A stretch of DNA of 49,721 nucleotides from an uncultured Lachnospiraceae bacterium (GTDB lineage: Bacteria; Bacillota; Clostridia; Lachnospirales; Lachnospiraceae). Positions within the stretch are counted from its first letter, which is position 1, and each line of letters starts with the position of its first letter. The notes beneath the pieces were generated by a model. That model was given only the letters and a program-made list of their open reading frames with translations. It had not been told where the DNA came from and made no database searches. The DNA is taken from positions 1 to 49,721 of the forward strand of contig CADAKQ010000019.1 of the NCBI GenBank assembly GCA_902788555.1. Direction: 5' to 3'. Positions 24,071-32,809 of the stretch are shown in pieces. The position numbers were made by a program, and so were the translations under genes.

Positions 24071-24535
24071 TTATTCTATTGGTATTGTATAAGTTTTAAC
24101 TACCGTATCAGGCTTAGTATTAGATGTATCCCAAGACTTTCCATCATATATAATAGGTTTAGCCATGCCTGTTTCCTGATACTCAACATAGGTTACGGTA
24201 TATGCCTTGTGATCAGTTGTGGATGAATCATCAGCGTCACATCCGATTACAAGCTTAGTACACTTTGTAACATCAGCAGTTTTAAGAATATCATTTGCAT
24301 ATGATGTATCTGTAACCTTGCTTGCCTTCTCACCCTTAGCATAAAGTGTTGACATCTCAGCCTGAGCTGCTGTAAGAGCACTCTTTGCATTAAGTACTGC
24401 CTGTTGCTGTTTAGCCTTATCAATGTAACCAAGTAATGCAGGTACAAGAATAGCTGCTAAAATCGCAAGAATAACAATAACAACAATTAATTCAACAAGA
24501 GTGAAACCCTTATTATCCTTTCTCATTTTTTTCAT
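24071..24535 (-). CDS. pilA: Type IV pilin, probable major subunit
   Basis: This 154-residue prepilin has a ten-residue basic leader (MKKMRKDNKG), cleavage expected after Gly10, mature Phe1 and Glu5 in FTLVELIVVIVILAIL, and the long N-terminal helix of class-III prepilins. The remaining ~105 residues form a compact globular domain without the usual two cysteines (one Cys, in DVTKCTKL), as is common in Gram-positive pilins. It is the smallest complete pilin of the block, the last gene of the row and the only one in the row with a clear near-consensus promoter of its own (24582-24610), which fits high expression as the major subunit. GGAGG lies 7 bases before the ATG. The major role is inferred. 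Confidence 0.88.
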   Translation of the reverse strand: MKKMRKDNKGFTLVELIVVIVILAILAAILVPALLGYIDKAKQQQAVLNAKSALTAAQAEMSTLYAKGEKASKVTDTSYANDILKTADVTKCTKLVIGCDADDSSTTDHKAYTVTYVEYQETGMAKPIIYDGKSWDTSNTKPDTVVKTYTIPIE

Positions 24536-24581
24536 AGTACATCCTCCTCATATTATTTTATTCGTTCTTTTTGATATTTGT

Positions 24582-24610
24582 ATTATATCAAAAAATTAAA
24601 CTCACTTCAA
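24582..24610 (-). promoter_or_regulatory. Promoter of pilA
   Basis: On the minus strand TTGAAG (24610-24605), a 17-base spacer and a perfect TATAAT (24587-24582). The transcript would start near 24575 with a leader of about 40 bases. Confidence 0.75.
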
Positions 24611-24727
24611 GTTTTCTATTATATTTATCGGCATAAAATTCTGTCATATTATATTTTTATTGAAATTTTCTTATTATGTCGTTATTTTATTAAAACAGCT
24701 TTAATTCAATATTGTCAGAGCAGGCTT

Positions 24728-25960
24728 TTATTCATCAATTATTTCGCTTAAAATAAGCCATCCCTCATGGCTGTCCTTTGTCGGAAGATAATACCATCCA
24801 CCCGTTCTTGATGTAACATAAAATATTTTATTAACATCATCATAATAAATCATTCCCGGAACACCGTCTTTTATAACAAGACTTCCGTACCAGTATTCAA
24901 AATCAGTTATACTTTTTACATTATTAATATCAAGTAAATAAGCACAACCCCAACCGGTTCCTATATCATAAGCTCCATTTTTTGCAGAGCCCCAATATAT
25001 CTCACGATCATCAACAGCTATATAGACCTTTCCGTCATATACAAAAACATCACCTTTTTTAAGAAATAAATTTGTCTGTGTCTCATCCAAAACCTCAGAT
25101 GATGGCCAATAATCATCAGACTCTATCATCTTACCGGTCAGCATTTCATTATCATCACTTTTAACAACCAATTCTCCACCCGGCTTATTATTATCCTCAT
25201 CTGAAGCCTTTTCAGTAGTCGGTTCCTCCGATGTCGGAGGCTCTTCGGAGGTAGTAGGCTCTTCGGAGGTTACCGGCTCTTCGGAAGTCGCAGTCTCTTC
25301 GGAGGTTGCAGGCTCTTCGGAGGTCGCAGGCTCTTCGGAGGTCGCAGGCTCCTCGGAGGTCGCAGGCTCCTCGGAGGTTGCAGGCTCTTCGGAAGTCGCA
25401 GGCTCTTCGGAGGTCGCAGTCTCCTCATGTGTTTCACTTACTGTCGGAATTACAATATCGTTATTAATTATACCGGATGAAGCACCATCTCCACCGCTTA
25501 CAATGCCGGAAAGCTTCAGAACATCAACCTCATCATCATATACCCACTTTGCCTCTTCCATCTTCCATATGGCAGTTATACCGTTTTCAGTATATCTAAA
25601 CTCATGAATTGTATATAAATCTTTTCCCTTAGATCCATATCTTACATATGATACTTCTCCAGTTTTATCCTCACCCGTAAGATTCATCTTAACGGTTTTT
25701 CCAACCTCTTCATTTAAAGCATCAAGTGAATTATATAATGGTCTTCCGTATATATATTTTTCATTGGAAAGACTCTGTGATGCCATCAGACAATCCTTGG
25801 CATTTACCATCACCTGTTCTCTCTTTTGCTTATCCATATAACTCATAAAAGCAGGTACAATAATAGCTGCAAGAACTGCAATAATAACCATTACGACAAC
25901 CAACTCAACAAGTGTAAAACCACTGTTCTTTTTCTTATCACGAACCTTTAAGTTATTCAT
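24728..25960 (-). CDS. Pilin-like protein with hexapeptide-repeat linker and C-terminal domain
   Basis: The protein has 410 residues from the ATG at 25960, which follows AAAGGAGGT; an in-frame ATG ten codons earlier has no such site. The prepilin signal is cut after Gly14 (KKKNSG, then FTLVELVVVMVIIAVLAAI). A pilin-like domain reaches about residue 160. Eleven hexapeptides of the type (A/V/T/P)TSEE(P/T) then form an acidic Thr/Ser/Pro linker, and a C-terminal domain of about 130 residues is rich in Tyr, Trp and Gly (GDVFVYDGKVYIAVDD, TSRTGGWYYLPTKD). The layout suggests a pilin displaying an extra domain on a stalk, perhaps for binding; the ligand is unknown. It lies between pilT and pilA. 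Confidence 0.85.
   Translation of the reverse strand: MNNLKVRDKKKNSGFTLVELVVVMVIIAVLAAIIVPAFMSYMDKQKREQVMVNAKDCLMASQSLSNEKYIYGRPLYNSLDALNEEVGKTVKMNLTGEDKTGEVSYVRYGSKGKDLYTIHEFRYTENGITAIWKMEEAKWVYDDEVDVLKLSGIVSGGDGASSGIINNDIVIPTVSETHEETATSEEPATSEEPATSEEPATSEEPATSEEPATSEEPATSEETATSEEPVTSEEPTTSEEPPTSEEPTTEKASDEDNNKPGGELVVKSDDNEMLTGKMIESDDYWPSSEVLDETQTNLFLKKGDVFVYDGKVYIAVDDREIYWGSAKNGAYDIGTGWGCAYLLDINNVKSITDFEYWYGSLVIKDGVPGMIYYDDVNKIFYVTSRTGGWYYLPTKDSHEGWLILSEIIDE
25221..25418. repeat. Tandem array of eleven 18-base units inside the pilin gene
   Basis: Eleven in-frame copies of an 18-base unit, typically GGCTCTTCGGAGGTCGCA on the plus strand, encode the Thr-Ser-Glu-Glu-Pro linker of the pilin-like protein. 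Middle units are nearly identical and outer ones have drifted, as expected for slippage-driven expansion. Because the unit is a multiple of three, copy-number change would alter linker length without breaking the frame. Confidence 0.95.
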
Positions 25961-26060
25961 ACTGTACCTCCTTTCTGAAATATAAATCACATTTCATAAT
26001 ATATATCGACATTCCAAACAATAAAACACAAGTAAGTTGTCCCAGATATTCTAAGTCAAT

Positions 26061-27104
26061 TTATAGATATTGATCAAGTTCTGCCCTGTCATTGGAATAG
26101 CGGTATGCATTTTCCCTTGTAATCATTCCCATACTCACATATCTTGCAAGCTCGTTATTGAGCGTATGCATTCCAAATGCAGAACCCGACTGCATAAGTG
26201 TCCCGAGCTGATGACACTTATTTTCTCTTATCTGGTTGCAAACCGCATCTGTTCCGATAAGAATCTCTGTAGCAGCTATACGTCCGTTACCCTTTGAATT
26301 TGGTACAAGACACTGGGTTATTACTCCGTTAAGTACACCTGCAAGCTGAGTTCTTATCTGATTTTGAATATTTGCAGGACAGGCATCTATAATTCTATCG
26401 ATGGTTTGTGGTGCACCTGTAGTATGAAGTGTAGACATAACGAGGTGTCCGGTTTCTGCAGCAGTAAGTGCTGCGGAAATAGTCTCATAATCACGCATTT
26501 CTCCTACAAGAATTATATCCGGATCCTCACGAAGTGCACTTCTTAGGGCAGATGCAAAATCCTTAACATCTCTTCCAACCTCCCTTTGATGTATAAGTGC
26601 TAACTTTTTATCATACTTATACTCAACCGGATCTTCTATGGTTATTATATGATCAGGCCTTGTTTCATTGATACTGTCTATCATGGAAGCAAGCGTTGTT
26701 GACTTACCTGAACCTGTAGGACCTGTTACAAGGATAAGTCCTCTCGGTTTTGCCGCAAGCTCTTTTAATACCGGCGGAAGTCCAAGCATTTCAAGCGAAG
26801 GTATGGTTGAATTAAGAAGTCTTATGGTAGCTGCGAGCTTTCCATCCTGCTTAAATACATTTACACGCTGTCGGTTGCCATCAGAAGAACAAATAGCGAA
26901 ATCCGCATCAAGACCTTCCTCTAAATCAGCTCTTTGTTCATCAGTAAGCATTTCAACTATCATTGAAAGCTTTTCGGCATTATTGTTACCATCAACCTCC
27001 TGCAATCTTCCGTTTATACGAAACATAGTAGGAAGTCCAACAGATAAATGAATATCCGAACATCCCATACTTCTGGCTTTGAGTATCATCTCATCAATCA
27101 TCAT
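26061..27104 (-). CDS. pilT: Type IV pilus retraction ATPase PilT
   Basis: This 347-residue cytoplasmic ATPase powers pilus disassembly. The order of motifs is typical: N-terminal GCSDIHLSVGLPTMFRINGR, Walker A GPTGSGKSTT (about 125-134), the Asp box (ITIEDPVEY), HQREVGRDVKDFASALRSAL, Walker B EDPDIILVGEMRDYETI and the His box (STLHTTGA). The PilT-specific C-terminal AIRNLIRE-like helix appears as AVCNQIRENKCHQL. Its presence indicates a retractable, probably twitching-type pilus rather than a secretion system. It follows pilB by about 93 bases. GGAGGG lies about ten bases before the first of two adjacent ATG codons. Confidence 0.96.
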   Translation of the reverse strand: MMIDEMILKARSMGCSDIHLSVGLPTMFRINGRLQEVDGNNNAEKLSMIVEMLTDEQRADLEEGLDADFAICSSDGNRQRVNVFKQDGKLAATIRLLNSTIPSLEMLGLPPVLKELAAKPRGLILVTGPTGSGKSTTLASMIDSINETRPDHIITIEDPVEYKYDKKLALIHQREVGRDVKDFASALRSALREDPDIILVGEMRDYETISAALTAAETGHLVMSTLHTTGAPQTIDRIIDACPANIQNQIRTQLAGVLNGVITQCLVPNSKGNGRIAATEILIGTDAVCNQIRENKCHQLGTLMQSGSAFGMHTLNNELARYVSMGMITRENAYRYSNDRAELDQYL

Positions 27105-27197
27105 ATTTTTTTGCCCTCCATATTTATATAAAAAATAGTTTTAAAAAGAATAATAGTAAACCCCATAACGTAATTGACATTTTATTTAATCTCCTAT

Positions 27198-28883
27198 TTA
27201 CTCATAATATGAAACTTTTATCAGCTCATCAATGGTTGTAACGCCCTGCTCCACAAGTTCAAGTGCACTTTTCTTGAGTGTACTCATACCCTGTTCTTTA
27301 ATGGCATATTCCTTAATCTCTTCAACAGAGGCTCCTTTAGTTATCATTGAACGAACATTCTTATCTATAACAAGAATCTCATGTATTGAAATTCTTCCCT
27401 TATATCCTGTGTTATTACACTGTCTGCAGCCTACCGCATGCTTAACCTCAGGTATATGTACACCGGCAATTGCTTCTTCATCAGGTGTCATAGGTCCGCT
27501 GGTTGAACAGAAAGGACAAACCTTTCTTACAAGTCTTTGGGCTACTATACCAACCAGTGAGCTTGCAATCATATAAGGTTCAACCCCCATATCTACAAGT
27601 CTGACAACCGATGATGCGGCATCGTTGGTATGTAATGTGGAAAGAACCAGGTGTCCGGTTATAGCTGCTCTTACCGATATGGATGCCGTCTCGGAGTCAC
27701 GGGTCTCACCAACCATTATAATATCCGGATCCTGACGAAGCAGGGCTCTAAGCCCAACCTCAAAGGTAAGACCTGCAATATTGTTTACCTGCATCTGATT
27801 AAGCTTTGCGACATTTTTTTCTACCGGGTCTTCGATGGTAGATATATTAACACTTCTCTTTGAAAGCTCCTCCAATATCATATAAAGCGTTGTTGACTTA
27901 CCTGAACCTGTAGGTCCGGTAAGATAAATTATACCGTTTGGAGACTGAAGCATCTTTTTAACTATTGCATAGTTTTTGTCCGTCATACCAAAGGTTCCCA
28001 TATGGTCTATGGTAGATGCAGAAGCAAGAAGTCTCAAAACCGCCTTTTCGCCGAACACAGTAGGTATAACAGATACTCTGACATTAAGGTTTACTCCTTC
28101 AATATTTATTCTGAAATGTCCGTCTTGAGGAACTCTTCGTTCAGCTATATCCAAATCACCGAGAATTTTTATTCTGGCTATAAGAGAATTGTGAATATTT
28201 TTCTGTAATGTCATAAAGTCAACAATTACACCATCCATTCTCATACGAACACTGGTCTGATTTTCAAAAGGCTCGATATGTATATCAGATGCATTGGAGT
28301 TATATGCTCTTATAAGTATACTGTTGAAAAGGTTTATGATAGGTGTATCGTCATCGCCCTCTTCTATACTTATCTCCACAGTTTCACTAACCTGTGTGCT
28401 GTTGGCAGCAGCCTTCTTAGCCGCCTCTCTCGCAGAAACCTCTGAATAATAGTACTGAATGGAATTTTCAAGCGGTGCCTGCTCACAAAGAGCAATATTT
28501 AATTCCATACCTACTATCTGTCTTATATCCTCTATTCCATAGAAATTAAGAGGATCATTTACAATAATGTAATATACATTATCTACTACCTTATAACCCA
28601 TCATGCAGTATTTTTCTGCAAGCATCCTCGGAATCATTTCAACAGCTTCTATACTTACCGATAAATCCGATACATTGACCATATCATAATTAAGTCTTTT
28701 TGCCAGCGCCTCAAGCATCTGTTTTTCGGTAATAAAACCAAGTGCAATAAGAGCACCACCAAGTCTGACACCCTTATTTTCCTTTTGATATGCAATAGCC
28801 TGACCAACCTGATCGTCATTTACATATCCAAGCTCCTGAAGTACATCACCTATTCTTATATTTTTATTATTTCTTACTTCCAT
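27198..28883 (-). CDS. pilB: Type IV pilus assembly ATPase PilB
   Basis: The 561-residue protein is a PilB/GspE-type ATPase that drives pilus extension. It has an N-terminal MshEN/GspE-N domain (about 1-150, RIGDVLQELGYVNDDQVGQA, ALGFITEKQMLEALAK), Walker A GPTGSGKSTTLY (about 320-331), the Asp box STIEDPVE, Walker B DPDIIMVGETRDSETA, and a zinc tetracysteine motif formed by CPFC near 453 and CRQC near 484. Length is normal for the family. It starts three bases after the pilO stop, with GAGGAA as ribosome binding site overlapping the end of pilO. Together with PilT it forms the motor pair. Confidence 0.96.
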   Translation of the reverse strand: MEVRNNKNIRIGDVLQELGYVNDDQVGQAIAYQKENKGVRLGGALIALGFITEKQMLEALAKRLNYDMVNVSDLSVSIEAVEMIPRMLAEKYCMMGYKVVDNVYYIIVNDPLNFYGIEDIRQIVGMELNIALCEQAPLENSIQYYYSEVSAREAAKKAAANSTQVSETVEISIEEGDDDTPIINLFNSILIRAYNSNASDIHIEPFENQTSVRMRMDGVIVDFMTLQKNIHNSLIARIKILGDLDIAERRVPQDGHFRINIEGVNLNVRVSVIPTVFGEKAVLRLLASASTIDHMGTFGMTDKNYAIVKKMLQSPNGIIYLTGPTGSGKSTTLYMILEELSKRSVNISTIEDPVEKNVAKLNQMQVNNIAGLTFEVGLRALLRQDPDIIMVGETRDSETASISVRAAITGHLVLSTLHTNDAASSVVRLVDMGVEPYMIASSLVGIVAQRLVRKVCPFCSTSGPMTPDEEAIAGVHIPEVKHAVGCRQCNNTGYKGRISIHEILVIDKNVRSMITKGASVEEIKEYAIKEQGMSTLKKSALELVEQGVTTIDELIKVSYYE

Positions 28884-28886
28884 AGA

Positions 28887-29645
28887 CTATTCCTCGCACA
28901 TATATATTTCAAAGCTGATATTTAATATCATATAGGATTTCACTTCGTAGCTTTCATCTGCTACTCCTTCTTCAGTTTCTGAGGCTTCATTATATTCTAT
29001 ACTTCTTTCCTCTGAAAAATCATAGCTTACAACTCTTAATTTTTTGTCCGTATTACAAAGATCGTCAAGGAATTTTATAAGCTCCTCTTCATCTCCGCCT
29101 GTCTTCATTGAAATTCTGGCAGTATATATACCCGTTGCCACAAACTTATCTTCATCTTCAAAAAGAGCATCATCTTCATCCTCAGACTCATCCAAATAAT
29201 CCTCTGAGCTTTCTTTATCATAATCCTCATCATAGTATTCTTCATCCTCTGTTCCGAGTGCTTTTTTTGAATACTGATAAGGTTCAAGGCTTGTCGGTTC
29301 TTCGGAAATTGATATACTAAGGTCATATGCATAAAGTCCCGATGCAAGTGCAAGATTGGTAAAATGCTTATCGATTTCATTGGCAGTCATTATCTGGTAA
29401 TAATTTACCTTTGCCGTCTCTATCTCCTCTTCCATTCTGTCTGTTTCAACTTCTATCATCGGAAGCTGTGACACCTTCATTTCATTCATTTCCTGAAGGT
29501 CCTTTTCTTCCTGTATATTTTCCTTTATCTCACCTATATCCTTTAAAACGGGATAAACACCCCAATATCCTATACATACAACTATTACAAACACAGATAG
29601 GAATATAAGTAATTTTTTGTCTCTTTCCGTCATATCAAACTTCAT
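28887..29645 (-). CDS. pilO: PilO-like pilus alignment protein with acidic insert
   Basis: The 252-residue protein has a short cytoplasmic start, one membrane helix (about 11-33), a coiled-coil segment (about 38-85) and a C-terminal alpha-beta domain, the layout of PilO, which with PilN links the inner machinery to the pilus. Its place between the pilM-pilN fusion and pilB supports the call; sequence likeness alone is weak. An insert of about 35 residues (about 132-167) is made almost only of Asp, Glu, Ser and Tyr, interrupting the outer domain, which is unusual for the family. It starts 12 bases after the preceding gene, with GGAGGG before the ATG. Confidence 0.75.
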   Translation of the reverse strand: MKFDMTERDKKLLIFLSVFVIVVCIGYWGVYPVLKDIGEIKENIQEEKDLQEMNEMKVSQLPMIEVETDRMEEEIETAKVNYYQIMTANEIDKHFTNLALASGLYAYDLSISISEEPTSLEPYQYSKKALGTEDEEYYDEDYDKESSEDYLDESEDEDDALFEDEDKFVATGIYTARISMKTGGDEEELIKFLDDLCNTDKKLRVVSYDFSEERSIEYNEASETEEGVADESYEVKSYMILNISFEIYMCEE

Positions 29646-29657
29646 TATATTACCCTC

Positions 29658-31097
29658 CTATCTTCCTGCTGATTCAGCTAATGTACAATTTACATGAATA
29701 TCCCAGTCATTGGTCAGCTCTTGAAATGAATAACCGGAATAATCAACACTATTAAATATATCCTGCTTGTTTAACTCCGCTATGAAAAGATTTATCTCAT
29801 CAACGGTACCGGAGGTTGCTGTGAAGGTTACCACTCCCGAATCCGCATCAAAGGATTCAAATTTAACTTCCGCATAATTTCCGGCACATTTATCTATCAG
29901 ATTTCTGACACTTGTATTGCAGACCGGATAAGTATTTATATTTTCATCCAATCCGACTATCGAATTATACTGCCGGCTTATAAAAGAATTTCTTGCAGTT
30001 ACCAAATCATACTGAAGCACCTGCATTTCCATCGCCTCATTGGCTTCCTTAGCATCCTGAAGCTCTCTGTTTTTAAGAACCTTCATGGTAAGTGTCGCAG
30101 CAAGTATAATAGCCATAACGGCAACAGCTCCGACAATTATAAACATTCCTGCCTTACTTTTACCCTCTTCACTTCCTTTTTTCTTAGCTGAGTGAAATAA
30201 AGTAAGGAAGTTCTGATATTTTCCTGTATTAATTAAACCGCTTGATGCATGAATACAGTTTTGAATATCAACATTTGCCTGTAAATTTTCATCAGAGAAT
30301 ACTTGAACCGGAACCTGAATTCCCTGCTGAAGTATAGCCTCACTATATGTATATATATTCAGAGGATTTACTCCTGCAAGAATAATTGTTTCAAGCGGAT
30401 ATTCTATCTGATGTGCCTGCATGAACTGGATTATCTGGCTGGCCGAACGAGCCATATCCTGTGCATACTCCTCTGATTCCTGTTCATGGAAGCATCTCGT
30501 ACTGTTGAAATAATAAAAGGTTCCGTTTACAAAAAGGAGTGTTGTAATCATCATTCTGTCAGCAATTTCAAGAATAAATGTTCCATACTTTCTTCCTGCC
30601 GTTTTAGCAACAAAATTAATTATACTGCTTTCTCCGGAATAAATTGCCTTTACCTTGATGCCCGCCTCTGTAAATATATCTATATAATCCTTTATAAAAT
30701 CCGTAGGAATATTTTCCGCATATACTCTTTTTGTCTTTCCTTCCGTGGCAAGAGGAATATATCCGTACGAATAACTGTCCGCCTTATTGATATCAGTAAA
30801 TTCTCTTTCAATAAACTCAAGAGTTTTACTATCCTTTAAAACAGGCATTTCAATATTTTTACCTACAAACTTTGAGCTGTTTACAACAACTACAACATCC
30901 TTTTGCGAAAGTCCAAGCGAGCTCCAGGTATCACGTAAAAAGCCTATAAAGGAATCCGCATCCATAACTATACCGTTTATTATGCTGCCTTCCGGAGCAT
31001 CCAAAATATAGCTCTGATTTATGGTTATCTTCTTTCCGTTTGAATTTCCCGTAACTATCTGTACCTGCTGATTGGCAAGATATATAACTGTACTCAT
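29658..31097 (-). CDS. pilMN: PilM-PilN fusion protein
   Basis: The protein has 479 residues. Residues 1-290 resemble the cytoplasmic actin-like PilM (IYLANQQVQIVTG, VVVVVNSSKFVGKNIEMPVL, FILEIADRMMITTLLFVNG, TIILAGVNPLN). A basic linker leads to one membrane helix (about 317-338) and then a PilN-like outer domain with an amphipathic helix and a small alpha-beta fold (about 340-479). In most bacteria PilM and PilN are separate proteins that bind through the PilN N-terminus; a pilMN fusion is also known in Clostridioides difficile. It would fix a 1:1 ratio of the cytoplasmic and outer parts. It lies 17 bases after pilC and 12 before pilO. GGGGTGA precedes the ATG. Confidence 0.85.
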   Translation of the reverse strand: MSTVIYLANQQVQIVTGNSNGKKITINQSYILDAPEGSIINGIVMDADSFIGFLRDTWSSLGLSQKDVVVVVNSSKFVGKNIEMPVLKDSKTLEFIEREFTDINKADSYSYGYIPLATEGKTKRVYAENIPTDFIKDYIDIFTEAGIKVKAIYSGESSIINFVAKTAGRKYGTFILEIADRMMITTLLFVNGTFYYFNSTRCFHEQESEEYAQDMARSASQIIQFMQAHQIEYPLETIILAGVNPLNIYTYSEAILQQGIQVPVQVFSDENLQANVDIQNCIHASSGLINTGKYQNFLTLFHSAKKKGSEEGKSKAGMFIIVGAVAVMAIILAATLTMKVLKNRELQDAKEANEAMEMQVLQYDLVTARNSFISRQYNSIVGLDENINTYPVCNTSVRNLIDKCAGNYAEVKFESFDADSGVVTFTATSGTVDEINLFIAELNKQDIFNSVDYSGYSFQELTNDWDIHVNCTLAESAGR

Positions 31098-31114
31098 TTA
31101 TATTCACCCCTTTT

Positions 31115-32317
31115 TTATTGGTAAGATTGAGATATCTGTGCGTAAGAGCCATATATAGGCTGAATTACGGAAATAATTATAAATCCAACTATTACCGCCA
31201 TAATAACTATCATTGTCGGTTCCAGATAGGATACCAATTTATTTAACGCTACCTCAGAATCATATTCCATCTGATTTGCCGTTGATACAAGCATGGAATC
31301 AAGTGCACCTGTTTCCTCACCTACCATAATTGATGAAGAAAGCTTCTTGGTAAATCCATCCACCTTATCAATCGCCTCACTTAAATTAGAACCGGATTTT
31401 ACATCCGCAATAACCTGGTCAAACTGCTTTTCTATGTATAAATTGCCTATAGTATTTCTCGATATCATAAGACAGTTTATAATTGAAATACCTGCTGAGT
31501 AAAGGCTTGATAATGTTCTTGCAAATCTTGCAGTATATATAACCTTCCTAAGCTTTCCAAAAACCGGAAGATGTATCTCAAGCTTATCCTTATAGTATTT
31601 AACCGAAGGAATTGAGAAAATAATCTTAAAGGCTATATAAAGTATGGCAGCAGCTATAAGCAGCACATACCACTTATTTTTCACATAATTACTTATACCA
31701 AGTAAAAGTGTGGTCGATGCCGGAAGACTTTCCATCTGTGAGAAAAGGCTGTCAAACTGTGGTATAACATATCCCATGATTATAGCAACAACTATAACTA
31801 TAAGCACTCCGAGTATCTTAGGATATGTCATAGAGCTTTTTACCTTTTGTCCGAGTCTGTATTCTTTATCATAATGCGAAGACATCTGCATAGCTATTTT
31901 ATCAAGGTTACCGCTTGTCTCTGCACTTTTTACCATATTGATAAAAAGAGGAGGAAACGCATCTCCCTGTTCAAGCATAGCATCCGAAAGTGATATACCC
32001 GAACGGACAAGCTTAAGTATCGATGCATATATCTCCTGTTCCTTTGGCTTTATAGATTCATCCTCAGATATAATCTTAAGTGCCTTTACAAGTGATACAC
32101 CCGCCGCCGTAAGCTCTCCTATATTTCTTGCAAAATCAGATATGGCATCAGATTTAATCCTTTTTATATTCTTTTTTTCAATAATGGCTTTGGAATCAAT
32201 AAGCAACTTATTGTCCTGCTTCAGCTTATCATGAAGATCAAACTCATCATTGGCCTGTAGAACACCAGAAACAATTTTACCTTCTTCGTCCTGAGCCTTA
32301 TATTTGTAACGAACCAA
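31115..32317 (-). CDS. pilC: Type IV pilus platform protein PilC
   Basis: This 400-residue membrane protein has two GspF domains (about 55-175 and 260-380). The first includes FARNIGELTAAGVSLVKALKII, the second FARTLSSLYSAGISIINCLMI. Three membrane segments (about 165-190, 210-235, 370-395) are those expected of the platform on which PilB and PilT act. The start is a TTG at 32317: GGAGG lies eight bases upstream and the protein begins MVRYKYKAQDEEGKIVSG, as family members do. The start follows the stop of the preceding gene by three bases, so translation is probably coupled. Confidence 0.94.
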   Translation of the reverse strand: MVRYKYKAQDEEGKIVSGVLQANDEFDLHDKLKQDNKLLIDSKAIIEKKNIKRIKSDAISDFARNIGELTAAGVSLVKALKIISEDESIKPKEQEIYASILKLVRSGISLSDAMLEQGDAFPPLFINMVKSAETSGNLDKIAMQMSSHYDKEYRLGQKVKSSMTYPKILGVLIVIVVAIIMGYVIPQFDSLFSQMESLPASTTLLLGISNYVKNKWYVLLIAAAILYIAFKIIFSIPSVKYYKDKLEIHLPVFGKLRKVIYTARFARTLSSLYSAGISIINCLMISRNTIGNLYIEKQFDQVIADVKSGSNLSEAIDKVDGFTKKLSSSIMVGEETGALDSMLVSTANQMEYDSEVALNKLVSYLEPTMIVIMAVIVGFIIISVIQPIYGSYAQISQSYQ

Positions 32318-32320
32318 GGT

Positions 32321-32779
32321 CTACTCCTCCTTATTCTCTAAAATGTCATTTTTATCATCCGGATTTTTCTGTCTTTCACTCTTTTTTCTAACATATATAA
32401 ATGAAATAACAAGCATGGCTGCAATTATAATTACTATCATAATCGATGCTGCCATAAAAATTGACATAATTTTGGTATAATAAAGTAACGAGAAAACCAA
32501 AACGGCAGCCAAGCCTCCGGATATCTCCGTGTAAAAGCTTTTTTTATCAAATTCCGCATCACAAAAACGGCATTTACCTTTATTTATAAATCTTGAAACG
32601 ACCGGAAATGTATCCTTAATATAAAGTCTGTGTCCGCATTCCCTGCATGTCGAATATTTTCTTTTTAAAACATCAATATTATTTATTTTACAATAGCTAA
32701 TCTCGTCTGCAAGAGAGAAAATATCTGCACCTATAAAAAATATTATTATAATACATAAAACATTAAGAAATATTAACAT
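32321..32779 (-). CDS. Prepilin-peptidase-like N-terminal zinc domain without catalytic part
   Basis: The 152-residue membrane protein resembles the N-terminal DiS_P_DiS domain of prepilin peptidases (PilD/GspO). A first hydrophobic helix is followed by paired CxxC motifs, C45-x2-C48 and C70-x2-C73, around TFPVVSRFINKGKC, then TEISGG, which matches the peptidase pattern of Cys pairs, a P(V/L)xSxxxxxGKC phrase and an E-x-x-x-G turn. Two more membrane helices follow (about 87-130). The aspartyl protease half, with its first Asp and the GxGD motif, is absent, and no second gene nearby supplies it. It therefore cannot cleave prepilins alone; a full peptidase must lie elsewhere. It may be a relic or an adapted assembly factor. 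Confidence 0.72.
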   Translation of the reverse strand: MLIFLNVLCIIIIFFIGADIFSLADEISYCKINNIDVLKRKYSTCRECGHRLYIKDTFPVVSRFINKGKCRFCDAEFDKKSFYTEISGGLAAVLVFSLLYYTKIMSIFMAASIMIVIIIAAMLVISFIYVRKKSERQKNPDDKNDILENKEE

Positions 32780-32809
32780 ATTTAAACCTTCTTAAAAGTA
32801 ATTCCATCA

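Noticed and set aside
25221-25418. Possible CRISPR-like array
   Set aside because: The 18-base units are contiguous, in frame and without spacers; they encode a protein linker.
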